The translations under genes were made by a program, and so were the position numbers. 64,000 nt of DNA, taken from NCBI GenBank assembly GCA_026391675.1, contig JAPLDQ010000012.1, forward strand, positions 62,001 to 126,000, written 5' to 3'. The notes beneath the pieces are model-generated. The model searched no databases, was not told where the DNA came from, and saw only the letters and a program-made list of their open reading frames with translations. Of the stretch, positions 25,283-34,425 are shown in pieces (position 1 is the stretch's first letter; every line of letters starts with the position of its first letter). Origin of the DNA: Bacteroidota bacterium (lineage in GTDB: Bacteria; Bacteroidota; Bacteroidia; Bacteroidales; JACABE01).

Positions 25283-27304
25283 TCAATCAGTATTAACACC
25301 AATATATTTGGGGTATTTTACAGTATAATTAAACTTGATTTCTTTCTTTTCATTGGCCTGTAAGATATAATCCCAGCTTAGTTTACCGCTTTGTGCATCT
25401 ACCTTAGCATTCATAGCATCATTCAGTCTGATGTCGATGGATTTTCTTTCAGTAACAGGATACTGGTCTTCGATGATAATATGAATCGGATAAGGTTTGG
25501 TATTTTTTACAGTAATATTCCAGCCCACTGTTTCCTTAATATTGTTATCGTTAACTTTTTTATCGTTTATCTCTTTAATCCCGTTGCGGCTGATGTAGAG
25601 GTTTTTATCCCTTCCCAGTGAAATCTTAAGGGTATCACTGGCTTCGTTGGTATTCAATACCGATTCACCGACGAATGTTCCCTTGAAGAATATATTATAT
25701 TTGGCATCCAACAGATTTAAATTTTGCCAGTTGTTGACTTCACATATAAGGAAAGGATCTGCATCAAGTTTTGGAATGGCAAGATAATGATAATCGACAG
25801 GCATTTTTGCTTCCTTAATACGAATGGCATAATCTTTTCCGTCGGATAAAATAGAATAGGGCGTTTCAATTACATATTCGAGATTACTGATATTCCGTTG
25901 TAAATCATTGGAAATAAAATTAGTGTTTTGTAATTCTGTATTTCTTGTTCTGACGCCATCAACATATTGAACAGTATTTCCAGATCTTGCACCTCTATAA
26001 TTGCCGTATACGCCTCCCATTTCACTGGAAGCTGAAACTCCGGGCATTCTTGCGATATCTTCGGATGTAATTGTTGCGCCTGATTGTAATTGATCTCTGC
26101 TTATCAAAGGAGTCTTATATTCAACTATTTCGACTGATTCCAGAGTTATAGCAGATTGTTGCATTGATACATCTAAAAAAGTAATTTTATCTTTATTAAT
26201 AATAACATTTGAAATTAAAACAGCTTTATAGCCAATAAAAGTGCATTTTAAGTTATAATTACCGGCTGGCAGGGGTTTTATGATATAATTTCCGTCAAAA
26301 TCAGATGTTGTAGCACCAAATTGTTTTCCATATTGTTCAATAACAACAATAGCAAAAGGTAAAGGCTCATTGGTGGTTGCATCTGTAACTTTACCTCTTA
26401 TTTCGCCGCCGTTTAAGCTGAAAACATCACGGGTAACTGTTTGTCTTCTGTTGTTTTCAAGATACCATCTGTTAAGTTCAGGCTTTGCCGTTTTCAGCAT
26501 GGGATTATTACCTGATAATTTGAGTTTTACATTTGTCCAGTCCTCGCCCGTACTCTGAAAAACATTGGCATTATAAACAATAGCCAGGGGTTCGTTGATT
26601 TCTTCAACCCTGAAATCATAATAAGGTACCCAGCCTGCTGCATTAACAAAATAACTGAAACTTAACTTTGTAGTTATGGCTTTTTCGCAATCAACCATAA
26701 GGAGGATTTCAGAATATTTTCTTTCAATTTCATTTTTTAATTCATTTATTTTTTTGTTCAGATCCTGAATACCTTCCATTTCTGTTTTAATTTCCTTTTG
26801 AATGCGAATGTTTTCCATTGCAATTTCATTCATTCGGCTGCGGTAAAAATCGGCAGCTTCTTTCAATTGGAGAATTGTCAGACTTTGTTTTTCATTGGCT
26901 AACTGCCTGTTATCCCACAGCATTTTTTCTTCTTTTTCATAAACCTGTAGTTTGGCATTTAATACGCGGATTTTCTGTTCTTTTTCCTCAATATTTTTCT
27001 GCACATCTTTAATAGGCTGTTTTTCTTTGTTGCCAATACTTGTAGGTTGTGCTTTTACAGATAAAATCTGGGCGTTTGGAATATTTTTCACCTGAATGCT
27101 TTGTTCATTAAGCTCTGCAGGTAACTTTTTCAGAATAATCAGTTGTTGACCTTTAATTAGATTAACTGAGGCAGTTCTTGTAAGCTGTGCTCCCTGATAA
27201 AAAACACATACATCACTAACTTTCGATTGAATGATTACTGTATCATTTTGAGAATAAAGGAGTACCGGTAAAAATAGAACGATTAAGAAAATTAATTTTT
27301 TCAT
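25283..27304 (-). CDS. MuiA-type DUF4139 protein with inserted carboxypeptidase-regulatory and TonB-plug-like domains
   Basis: This 673-residue protein has a signal peptide (ends near LYSQ). A DUF4140-like N-terminal domain (about 21-95) and a coiled coil (about 100-200) come next. A split DUF4139 body follows, starting near SYFVNAAGWVPYYDFRV and resuming at about 470 (NLEYVIETPYSILSDGKDY). The insert between its halves has a carboxypeptidase-regulatory-like fold at about 300-385 (GKVTDATTNEPLPFAIV...GNYIIKPLPAGNY). It is followed at about 388-460 by a segment like the TonB receptor plug: ITSEDIARMPG and YVDGVRTRN, but no barrel. The function of MuiA-type proteins is poorly defined. Confidence 0.88.
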   Translation of the reverse strand: MKKLIFLIVLFLPVLLYSQNDTVIIQSKVSDVCVFYQGAQLTRTASVNLIKGQQLIILKKLPAELNEQSIQVKNIPNAQILSVKAQPTSIGNKEKQPIKDVQKNIEEKEQKIRVLNAKLQVYEKEEKMLWDNRQLANEKQSLTILQLKEAADFYRSRMNEIAMENIRIQKEIKTEMEGIQDLNKKINELKNEIERKYSEILLMVDCEKAITTKLSFSYFVNAAGWVPYYDFRVEEINEPLAIVYNANVFQSTGEDWTNVKLKLSGNNPMLKTAKPELNRWYLENNRRQTVTRDVFSLNGGEIRGKVTDATTNEPLPFAIVVIEQYGKQFGATTSDFDGNYIIKPLPAGNYNLKCTFIGYKAVLISNVIINKDKITFLDVSMQQSAITLESVEIVEYKTPLISRDQLQSGATITSEDIARMPGVSASSEMGGVYGNYRGARSGNTVQYVDGVRTRNTELQNTNFISNDLQRNISNLEYVIETPYSILSDGKDYAIRIKEAKMPVDYHYLAIPKLDADPFLICEVNNWQNLNLLDAKYNIFFKGTFVGESVLNTNEASDTLKISLGRDKNLYISRNGIKEINDKKVNDNNIKETVGWNITVKNTKPYPIHIIIEDQYPVTERKSIDIRLNDAMNAKVDAQSGKLSWDYILQANEKKEIKFNYTVKYPKYIGVNTD

Positions 27305-27464
27305 AACAAATTGTTTTTAAAGTGATTAATTAATTGTTTAAAATATTGTATATAAAAGTATTTGTTTTTAATAGCCAATTTTATTATAAATAAGTTTACG
27401 GTAATTAAAAAAAAGTTTACGGTATAAACGATAAATCAGCAAACCGAAAATCACCAAATAAATT

Positions 27465-27482
27465 AAAACTTTGCAAAGTTTT
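27465..27482. promoter_or_regulatory. 18-base perfect palindrome ahead of the DUF2723 gene
   Basis: AAAACTTTGCAAAGTTTT is its own reverse complement and lies 37 bases before the ATG at 27520. It could be an operator; the AT-rich ends make part of the symmetry cheap. Confidence 0.4.
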
Positions 27483-27519
27483 TTATAAATTCGCAGATTA
27501 AAGTTTTAAAAAAATAAGA

Positions 27520-30500
27520 ATGATTACTCAATACAAAAAGTGGAACAACATCCTTGGATGGTTGATTTTTATTATTGCTGCAGCTGTTTATATACTTACT
27601 TCTGAACCTACAGCAAGTTTTTGGGATTGTGGTGAATACATAGCCACATCTTACAAATTACAGGTTGGTCACCCACCGGGAGCTCCTTTTTTCCAATTGA
27701 TCGGGCGTTTTTTCTCACTCTTTGCATTTGGTGATGTAAGCCATGTGGCACGCATGGTTAACACTATGTCTGCTTTAGCCAGTGGATTTTGTATATTATT
27801 TTTATTCTGGTCGATTACTTTACTGGGCAAAAAAATGGTATTACAAAACGGAGAACTTACTGATGGCAAGATTTACGCTATTTTTGGCAGCGCTATTGTA
27901 GGAGCCCTGGCTTATACATTTTCAGATTCTTTCTGGTTCTCTGCTGTAGAAGGCGAAGTTTATGCTTCATCTTCTTTTTATACAGCCATTACCTTTTGGG
28001 CAATACTTAAATGGGACGAAAATGCGGATGAAAAACATGCTTTCCGGTGGTTAATTCTTATAGCTTATTTAATAGGTTTGTCAATAGGCGTTCACTTATT
28101 GAATTTACTGGCCATTCCCGCTATAGTATTTGTCTATTATTTCCGCAGGTTTGAAACCACACGCATGGGTGTAATCAAAGCCTTACTTTTATCTTTGGTT
28201 TTACTGGCAGGAATATTGTTTGGTATTATTCCTGAAATAGTAAGTCTTTCCGGATTTTTCGAAAGAATGGTAGTTAATTCGTTCGGATTTGGCTTTGGGT
28301 CAGGGACTGTGGTATATTTTGCAATTTTAATAGCTGCTATCATTTTGGGGTTGCGCTATTCAAAAAAACATCACAAAGTTGTATTAAACACCATTATTAT
28401 TTCTTTGATTTTCCTGCTAATCGGCTATTCATCTTTCTTTATTCTGGTTATACGTTCAAATGCCAATACACCGCTTGATGAAAACAATCCTGATAACGCG
28501 ACTGCTCTGGTATCTTATCTGGAACGTGAACAATATGGTTCAAATCCACTTTTGTACGGACAATATTATAATGCTCCGATAATTGAGTATAAGGATGGTA
28601 ATCCCGTTTATACCAAAGCCTATCTTGTAATGAACGGCGAACAGCAAATTGCAACTTATTTCAGTGAATTTGATGCCAGTCAATACATTGAAAAAAATAA
28701 AAATATTCCAAACCTCCAAATCAAAGGCAAATACGTCATCACTGATGATAAGAAAAATGATGAGCCTGTTTATGACCCGAGGTTTACAACAATTTTCCCA
28801 AGAATGTGGAGCAACTCTGATCAGCAGCATATAGATGCCTATAAGGATTGGGGAAGAATAAAAGGTACGCCAATTACAGTACAGGGCAGAAATGGAGAAG
28901 AAACGCTAATAAAACCAACATTCCTCGAAAATCTGACTTATTTTTTCGGATACCAGTTAAACTATATGTATTTCAGATATTTTATGTGGAATTTTGCCGG
29001 CAAACAGAATGATTTGCAAGGCAGAGGTGATAATTTAAACGGAAACTGGATTAGTGGCATTCCATTTATCGATAGCTGGAGACTGGGCCCTCAGGATAAT
29101 ATTCCTGACACCTTGAAAAACAAAGGAACAAATAAATTTTATTTACTTCCATTGATATTGGGTTTAGTTGGATTATTTTATCATTTCAATACAGATACTA
29201 AAAGCGGATGGGTGGTTGCGCTGCTGTTTTTCCTCACAGGTATTGCTATTGTAATTTATCTGAATCAATATGCTTACCAGCCCCGTGAACGTGATTATGC
29301 TTTTGCTGCTTCATTCTATGCTTTTGCAATTTGGATAGGCCTGGGTGTTTATGCAATTTTTGATTATCTGAGTAAAAAAATAGCACCAAAAACGGCGGCT
29401 GTGGTGGCAACTTTAGCCTGCACATTACTGGTTCCAACCATTATGGCCAAAGAAGGCTGGGATGATCATGACCGTTCCAACAGGTATACTGCATTACAAT
29501 TCGCAGAAAACTACCTGAATTCCTGTGCTCCGAATGCAATTTTGTTTACCAATGGTGATAACGATACTTTCCCGCTTTGGTATGCTCAGGAAGTTGAAGG
29601 AATCAGAACCGATATCAGGGTAATTAATCTGAGTTTACTGAATACAGACTGGTATATTGATCAGGCTAAGCGTAAAGCATACAATTCAGAACCGGTACCT
29701 TTCTCTCTTACAAAAGAAAAATATATTCAGGGGACGCGTGATTATGTGTTGTTTGATAAATCTGCCAATACACAAGGTGTTTATGTTAACATCAAAGAAG
29801 CAATCAGTTTCATTTCAGATGATAACAACAGCCGTATGATGTCAAATCAAAAAATGATGAGTGTCTTCCCAACCGATAAATTCAGTATTCCTGTCAATAA
29901 AGATGATGTTATTAAAAATGGAGTGGTTGATGTATCAAAAAGAGATTCTATACTTGATTCCGTTAACTGGACAATGAATGGTTATGGTGTTCAGAAAGCA
30001 CAATTAATGCAGCTGGATTTACTGGCCAATTTTGACTGGAAACGTCCTGTTTATTTTGCCATTACTACCGGAAGTGAAGCATATATTGGCCTTGAAAATT
30101 ATTTCCAGATCGAAGGATTGGCTTATCGTTTGGTTCCTCTGAAAGCACACAGCACTGACGGACAATCCGGGACAGTGAACACCGCTATTATGTATGATAA
30201 TCTGATGAACAAATTCAAATGGGGCAATATGACCAGTCCTCATGTTTATATGGATGAAACCAATATGCGAATGACGATGAATTTCCGTAATATTTTTGCA
30301 CGTCTGGCCAATGCATTATTGGATGAAGGGAAAAAAGATTCAGCCATTAAAGCACTTGACCGTTGTTTTGAAATTATGCCTGAAAGTAAATTTCCTTACA
30401 CCTATTACGTTATTCCTCTGGCAGAAGCTTATTACAAAGCAGGACAACCGACCAAAGCAAATGCTATTCTGAGCCGTTTGATGGAAGTTAACAATAAAGA

Positions 30501-30720
30501 ACTAACCTATTATTTCCGTTTCCAGGGTGATAAAGCACGTTATCTGGATTTCGATAAACGTCAAAGTATTGGATTACTCAACAGAATTAAAGAAATTGCG
30601 GAAAGAGAAAAACAACAGAAATTAAGTGCTGAAGCCAATAAGGCTTTTGAACATTATTACCAGTTGTATATGAGTACAACACCGGCAAGTATGCTTCAAC
30701 AACAGCAACAGCAACAATAA
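27520..30720 (+). CDS. GT-C type membrane glycosyltransferase (DUF2723 family)
   Basis: This 1066-residue polytopic protein opens with the family's N-terminal block (TSEPTASFWDCGEYIATSYKLQVGHPPGAPFFQLIGR). The acidic D-C-G-E there fits the catalytic acidic site of GT-C enzymes. About a dozen membrane helices follow, then an extracytoplasmic region with FTNGDNDTFPLWYAQEV. The protein ends in TPR-like helices and a run of seven glutamines. The family is believed to transfer sugars, probably from lipid carriers, to surface molecules or proteins; the acceptor here is unknown. It stands alone, with a terminator after it. Confidence 0.88.
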   Translation: MITQYKKWNNILGWLIFIIAAAVYILTSEPTASFWDCGEYIATSYKLQVGHPPGAPFFQLIGRFFSLFAFGDVSHVARMVNTMSALASGFCILFLFWSITLLGKKMVLQNGELTDGKIYAIFGSAIVGALAYTFSDSFWFSAVEGEVYASSSFYTAITFWAILKWDENADEKHAFRWLILIAYLIGLSIGVHLLNLLAIPAIVFVYYFRRFETTRMGVIKALLLSLVLLAGILFGIIPEIVSLSGFFERMVVNSFGFGFGSGTVVYFAILIAAIILGLRYSKKHHKVVLNTIIISLIFLLIGYSSFFILVIRSNANTPLDENNPDNATALVSYLEREQYGSNPLLYGQYYNAPIIEYKDGNPVYTKAYLVMNGEQQIATYFSEFDASQYIEKNKNIPNLQIKGKYVITDDKKNDEPVYDPRFTTIFPRMWSNSDQQHIDAYKDWGRIKGTPITVQGRNGEETLIKPTFLENLTYFFGYQLNYMYFRYFMWNFAGKQNDLQGRGDNLNGNWISGIPFIDSWRLGPQDNIPDTLKNKGTNKFYLLPLILGLVGLFYHFNTDTKSGWVVALLFFLTGIAIVIYLNQYAYQPRERDYAFAASFYAFAIWIGLGVYAIFDYLSKKIAPKTAAVVATLACTLLVPTIMAKEGWDDHDRSNRYTALQFAENYLNSCAPNAILFTNGDNDTFPLWYAQEVEGIRTDIRVINLSLLNTDWYIDQAKRKAYNSEPVPFSLTKEKYIQGTRDYVLFDKSANTQGVYVNIKEAISFISDDNNSRMMSNQKMMSVFPTDKFSIPVNKDDVIKNGVVDVSKRDSILDSVNWTMNGYGVQKAQLMQLDLLANFDWKRPVYFAITTGSEAYIGLENYFQIEGLAYRLVPLKAHSTDGQSGTVNTAIMYDNLMNKFKWGNMTSPHVYMDETNMRMTMNFRNIFARLANALLDEGKKDSAIKALDRCFEIMPESKFPYTYYVIPLAEAYYKAGQPTKANAILSRLMEVNNKELTYYFRFQGDKARYLDFDKRQSIGLLNRIKEIAEREKQQKLSAEANKAFEHYYQLYMSTTPASMLQQQQQQQ

Positions 30721-30732
30721 TATTAATTAGAT

Positions 30733-30761
30733 AAAAGAGGGACATGGCGTTCCTCTTTTTA
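30733..30761 (+). terminator. Terminator after the DUF2723 gene
   Basis: AAAAGAGG pairs with CCTCTTTT around an 11-base loop and ends in a T run. Confidence 0.75.
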
Positions 30762-30783
30762 TTTATAATTAAAAATTTAAACT

Positions 30784-30791
30784 TAAATTTG
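30784..30791 (+). promoter_or_regulatory. Candidate -7 element of rsgA
   Basis: TAAATTTG matches TAnnTTTG and ends only 14 bases before the TTG start codon, implying a very short or absent 5' leader. Confidence 0.5.
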
Positions 30792-30805
30792 TAAAAAAAA
30801 TAAAA

Positions 30806-31744
30806 TTGGAAGGCATAGTCGTAAAATCTACCGGAAGCTGGTTTAGTGTATTGCATTCAGGGAATATATTCACTGAGTGTAAAATAAAAGGCAATTTCAG
30901 AATGAAAGGTATGAAAACTACCAATCCCTGTGCCGTTGGCGACCATGTTGTATTTCAGATGATGCCCAATGAAGCAATAGGTGTAATCAGTGAGATTAAA
31001 GACAGGCATAATTGCATTATCCGTAAATCGACCAACCTTTCCAAACAGAAACATTTGCTGGCAGCCAATATTGATCAGGCTTTTCTGATAGTAACCGTTG
31101 CTTCTCCACGTACATCAACAGGTTTTATTGACAGATTTTTGGTAACTGCTGAAGCATATCACATTCCTACAACTTTACTGTTTAATAAAATTGACATCTA
31201 TAATGATGAAGTTATGAAATACCATAATCTCATTAAAGCTATTTATGAAAAAGCAGGTTATCCCTGTTTAGAAGTTTCTGCTTTAAGGGGTGATAATATT
31301 GATAAAGTTAAGGTACTGTTGAAAGATAAGATTAATTTATTCTCAGGACATTCAGGCGTTGGGAAATCGGCGTTAATCAACAAAATTATTCCGGGATTTA
31401 GTCTTAAAACCGGGATTATTTCTGACATGCACCAAAAAGGCAAGCACACCACTACTTTTGCAGAAATGTTCAAATTACCCTTTGGTGGTTTTATTATCGA
31501 TACACCCGGAATTAAAGAATTTGGCATGGTAGATTTTACCAGAGAAGAAGTTACCTATTTTTTCCCTGAAATGAAATTGCTGGCCAATAAATGTCAGTTC
31601 GACAATTGCTCCCATGAGCATGAACCACGCTGTGCTATTAAACAGGCCGTTGCCGAAGGCAATATAAGCGAAACCCGCTACCTGAATTACCTGAACATTA
31701 TAAATGGCAGGGAAATGGATGTGGATGCCTGGGAGCTGAAGTAG
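30806..31744 (+). CDS. rsgA: Ribosome small-subunit-dependent GTPase RsgA (TTG start)
   Basis: This 312-residue GTPase checks 30S subunit maturation. It has an N-terminal OB fold (GIVVKSTGSWFSV), then a circularly permuted GTPase order: G4 NKID comes before G1 GHSGVGKS, then G3 DTPGIKEFG. The C-terminal zinc site is CQFDNCSHEHEPRC. Alignment of the opening G-x-V-x-K-STGSW block to the family puts the start at TTG 30806. No in-frame ATG exists upstream before the terminator, and the next internal ATG would cut the OB fold. Confidence 0.96.
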   Translation: MEGIVVKSTGSWFSVLHSGNIFTECKIKGNFRMKGMKTTNPCAVGDHVVFQMMPNEAIGVISEIKDRHNCIIRKSTNLSKQKHLLAANIDQAFLIVTVASPRTSTGFIDRFLVTAEAYHIPTTLLFNKIDIYNDEVMKYHNLIKAIYEKAGYPCLEVSALRGDNIDKVKVLLKDKINLFSGHSGVGKSALINKIIPGFSLKTGIISDMHQKGKHTTTFAEMFKLPFGGFIIDTPGIKEFGMVDFTREEVTYFFPEMKLLANKCQFDNCSHEHEPRCAIKQAVAEGNISETRYLNYLNIINGREMDVDAWELK

Positions 31745-31745
31745 G

Positions 31746-31774
31746 CTGTTGGCTATTTGTTGTTAGCTGTTGGT
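31746..31774. repeat. Short GCTGTTGG-type repeat between rsgA and the deiminase gene
   Basis: The words GGCTGTTGGCTA, TTGTTGTTAGC and TGTTGGTTT lie in the 30-base gap between convergent genes. Confidence 0.5.
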
Positions 31775-33550
31775 TTATTTTACAATCAGTTTTTGGGAAA
31801 TTGAATTTTCTTTGGTTTGTAATTTTACAACATAAATGCCTTTGCTCAATTTAGCAGCATCAATAAAATAGTTTTTATTGCCTTTGGGAATTATACCATC
31901 AAAAATAGTAATAATTTTTTGACCAATTATATCAAACAATTCGATACTGGCCTCAGTTTCTTTTGATGTTTCAACCGGTATACAGGTAATGGCTGATGCA
32001 GGATTCGGGAATATATCGCCAAGTTTAACAAAATTATTATTTGTTAATTCATTTATATTTCCCGGTGTATTTACAACAAATGAATAAGTTCCTGTTGGAG
32101 CTGTAATCGGTCTTCTCTGGGTTTTACCGGAATTTGCTTTTGCAGAAATATAATAATCATATTTTACAAAGAAATTTTTAACCGGTAACATGAAAGGAAT
32201 ATTTGCCTGATAATAATCAGGTTCTCCTGGAACAGGAAGCATAACAACTGAATCAGATTTCCATGTTGAAACTTTATAAAATAATTTAGGCTGTTGTATT
32301 CCTGATTTATGCTTTATAAATGCTTTTATAGTTATAAAAGAAGGATTGGATTGAAGTGTATCTTTAACCGCTTCATGAACAATTAAAAGCGGATCGTTAG
32401 AAGCTATACAATGTGTAATACAATGGATGGCTCCACTGGCGGATATGGTTGAATTGCAATTGATTCCCACAACATTGTAACCGGGAAGTGCTTTTTCATA
32501 TATTTTCTGAACAACGGTATCATATTGTGCATAGTAAGTTGGGTATAAAAAAGTTTTATTTACAAACACACCGTTGGTATAGGTAAGATAAGATCCGTTG
32601 GGTGGATATTGATTGGATGATGCAGGGTCTGGTGGCATGGGAATTCTGATAACTTTATAAGGTGTTCCAAACTCTGAATTATAATTGGACAGCATATATT
32701 GAAGATTTGCTTCAATCTGAGGGCCATCAGCTGTTCCTGCCGGATATTGTCCGAAAATTATTGTATTTTCGTTCAATAGCTTAGTATGCATATCAATATG
32801 GTGGATACCGTCGTAAGGAAGGGTTTCAAACATGATATAACGGTGAATTCCAAGATATTTTTTAGCTAATGTATCAATCTGGGCCTCGGATAAGTTTTGA
32901 TTATAGCCACCACCACTTGCATTTTCATTTAATATTAATTTGGAAGAAAAAGCTGTGCCCATACCGTCACTCATAAAGTTCCCTCCTGTTGCAACAAGGG
33001 TATTCGGTGATTGGGTCATTTCATATAAAGGTATTCCGGTATATCTGTTCAGTGTTCTTGCCAAAGTGTCATCTTTAGGTCTTGGCCGGTTATAGGTCCA
33101 GTCAACCAGTAAAAGTGAATCCACATCATTGGTATACACATTATTGGCACTGTAATCCCTTACCCATACGCTATTATAGGGTGCAATAATATATCTTACA
33201 TTGGTCAAACTAACGTTTCCTGCAGTTAAATAAGATATTACACTTGCAGAATCTGAACAAACCACATAAACTTTGCATTCATTAACTGCATTGCGGACAA
33301 TCTCTCGGAGAACCGGTGTATAAGTTGTCCAGGTTACAATAAGTGCATCAATTTCTTCCCATTCCGCAGCTGATCTTACTTTTGAAAAAGGAGGATAATT
33401 ATATCCCTTACTATTATTGTTAAAATAATAATCATGCATCAGTAATTTTTCCTGTGGAGTTAAAGAAATAGGTAAATTCTGACCAAAGGCGATGATTACC
33501 AATAAATTTAGTAATATTACAGAAATTATTTTTGTAATGATTTTTTTCAT
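31775..33550 (-). CDS. Secreted peptidylarginine-deiminase-like enzyme with T9SS domain
   Basis: This 591-residue protein has a signal peptide (to about 23) and a guanidine-modifying deiminase domain at about 50-390. An Ig-like domain (about 395-495) and a type A sorting domain (from IFPNPASA at 513) follow. Catalytic positions are D132 in WVRDYS, H251 and D253 in HHIDMH, and C377 in AIHCITH. This architecture matches Porphyromonas gingivalis PPAD. After the first catalytic Asp the sequence reads DWTYNRPRPKDD rather than the NAWGG of agmatine deiminases. R155 and R157 fall where PPAD has the pair that binds the substrate C-terminal carboxylate. Citrullination of C-terminal arginines is therefore likely but unproved; agmatine deiminase is the alternative. 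Confidence 0.88.
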   Translation of the reverse strand: MKKIITKIISVILLNLLVIIAFGQNLPISLTPQEKLLMHDYYFNNNSKGYNYPPFSKVRSAAEWEEIDALIVTWTTYTPVLREIVRNAVNECKVYVVCSDSASVISYLTAGNVSLTNVRYIIAPYNSVWVRDYSANNVYTNDVDSLLLVDWTYNRPRPKDDTLARTLNRYTGIPLYEMTQSPNTLVATGGNFMSDGMGTAFSSKLILNENASGGGYNQNLSEAQIDTLAKKYLGIHRYIMFETLPYDGIHHIDMHTKLLNENTIIFGQYPAGTADGPQIEANLQYMLSNYNSEFGTPYKVIRIPMPPDPASSNQYPPNGSYLTYTNGVFVNKTFLYPTYYAQYDTVVQKIYEKALPGYNVVGINCNSTISASGAIHCITHCIASNDPLLIVHEAVKDTLQSNPSFITIKAFIKHKSGIQQPKLFYKVSTWKSDSVVMLPVPGEPDYYQANIPFMLPVKNFFVKYDYYISAKANSGKTQRRPITAPTGTYSFVVNTPGNINELTNNNFVKLGDIFPNPASAITCIPVETSKETEASIELFDIIGQKIITIFDGIIPKGNKNYFIDAAKLSKGIYVVKLQTKENSISQKLIVK

Positions 33551-33625
33551 ACGTTAAAATCTAAAATTTCAGGTAAAAGTAGGAAAATTTCAGGCAATCT
33601 TTTTATAAAAAAATATTTTTTAATG

Positions 33626-33656
33626 CTTGTCAATTAAAATAATTTGAGTAATTTTG
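33626..33656 (+). promoter_or_regulatory. Consensus Bacteroidota promoter of rpsP
   Basis: CTTG at 33626-33629, a 19-base spacer, then TAATTTTG at 33649-33656. This fits the -33/-7 consensus TTG-N19-TAnnTTTG, and the ATG is at 33706. Confidence 0.8.
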
Positions 33657-33705
33657 CACCCGAATTTAAATAAATATTATTTAACAACTTAATAAACAAA
33701 AGTTT

Positions 33706-34335
33706 ATGCCAGTAAGAATGAGATTACAAAGACATGGTAAAAAAGGTATGCCTTTTTATCATATTGTAATAGCGGATGGTCGTGCACCTCGAGATGGAAA
33801 ATTCATTGAGAAAATTGGTACTTACAACCCTATTACTAAACCAGCTGAAATCGTATTAAATATTGATAAAGCTGTAAAATGGTTAAATAATGGTGCGCAA
33901 CCCAGCGATACTGTTAGAGCAATATTATCCTATAAAGGTGTATTGTACAAAAACCATCTGTTAAAAGGTGTTGCAAAAGGCGCTTTAACACAAGAACAAG
34001 CTGATGTTAAATTTAACGAATGGGTTGAATCTAAAGAAGCTAAGATTTCAGGTGTTAAAACTGCTTTAAAAATAGCTGGAAAAGACGACATTAAAAAACG
34101 CTTAGAAGCTGAAGTTAAAGCTAATGAAGCTAAAGCTACAGCAATTGCAGATAAAAAAGCGAAAGAATTAGCAGCTGCTCAAAAAGCAGAAGCAAAAGCA
34201 GAGGAAACAACTACCGAAGACGTAGTTGAAGAAACTCCTGCAACTGAAGAAGTTGCTGAGGAAGTTACAACTACTGAAGTGGTTGCTGAAGAAACTCCTG
34301 CTACAGAAGAAACTGCAGAGAATACTGCAGAGTAA
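33706..34335 (+). CDS. rpsP: 30S ribosomal protein S16 with long acidic/alanine tail
   Basis: The first 85 or so residues are a standard S16 ([42 protein letters not shown] region). A 120-residue extension follows. It is helical and lysine/alanine rich ([26 protein letters not shown]), then a Glu/Thr/Val tail with repeats of EETPATEE. Bacteroidota S16 proteins are often extended, but the acidic repeat tail is conspicuous. It has its own consensus promoter and a strong terminator, so it is a single-gene unit rather than part of the usual rpsP-rimM-trmD operon. Confidence 0.97.
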   Translation: MPVRMRLQRHGKKGMPFYHIVIADGRAPRDGKFIEKIGTYNPITKPAEIVLNIDKAVKWLNNGAQPSDTVRAILSYKGVLYKNHLLKGVAKGALTQEQADVKFNEWVESKEAKISGVKTALKIAGKDDIKKRLEAEVKANEAKATAIADKKAKELAAAQKAEAKAEETTTEDVVEETPATEEVAEEVTTTEVVAEETPATEETAENTAE

Positions 34336-34364
34336 TTTTTTTCATAATAAATTGTTTAGTTATG

Positions 34365-34393
34365 AGCCGGGATTTTAATCCCGGCTTTTTTTT
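34365..34393 (+). terminator. Terminator after rpsP
   Basis: AGCCGGGATT pairs perfectly with AATCCCGGCT and is followed by eight T residues. Confidence 0.95.
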
Positions 34394-34394
34394 A

Positions 34395-34402
34395 TACGTT
34401 TG
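34395..34402 (+). promoter_or_regulatory. Candidate -7 element of the DUF486 gene
   Basis: TACGTTTG matches TAnnTTTG, directly after the rpsP terminator and 23 bases before the ATG at 34426. Confidence 0.5.
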
Positions 34403-34425
34403 CAATTGTAATTCTTATCATTAAA

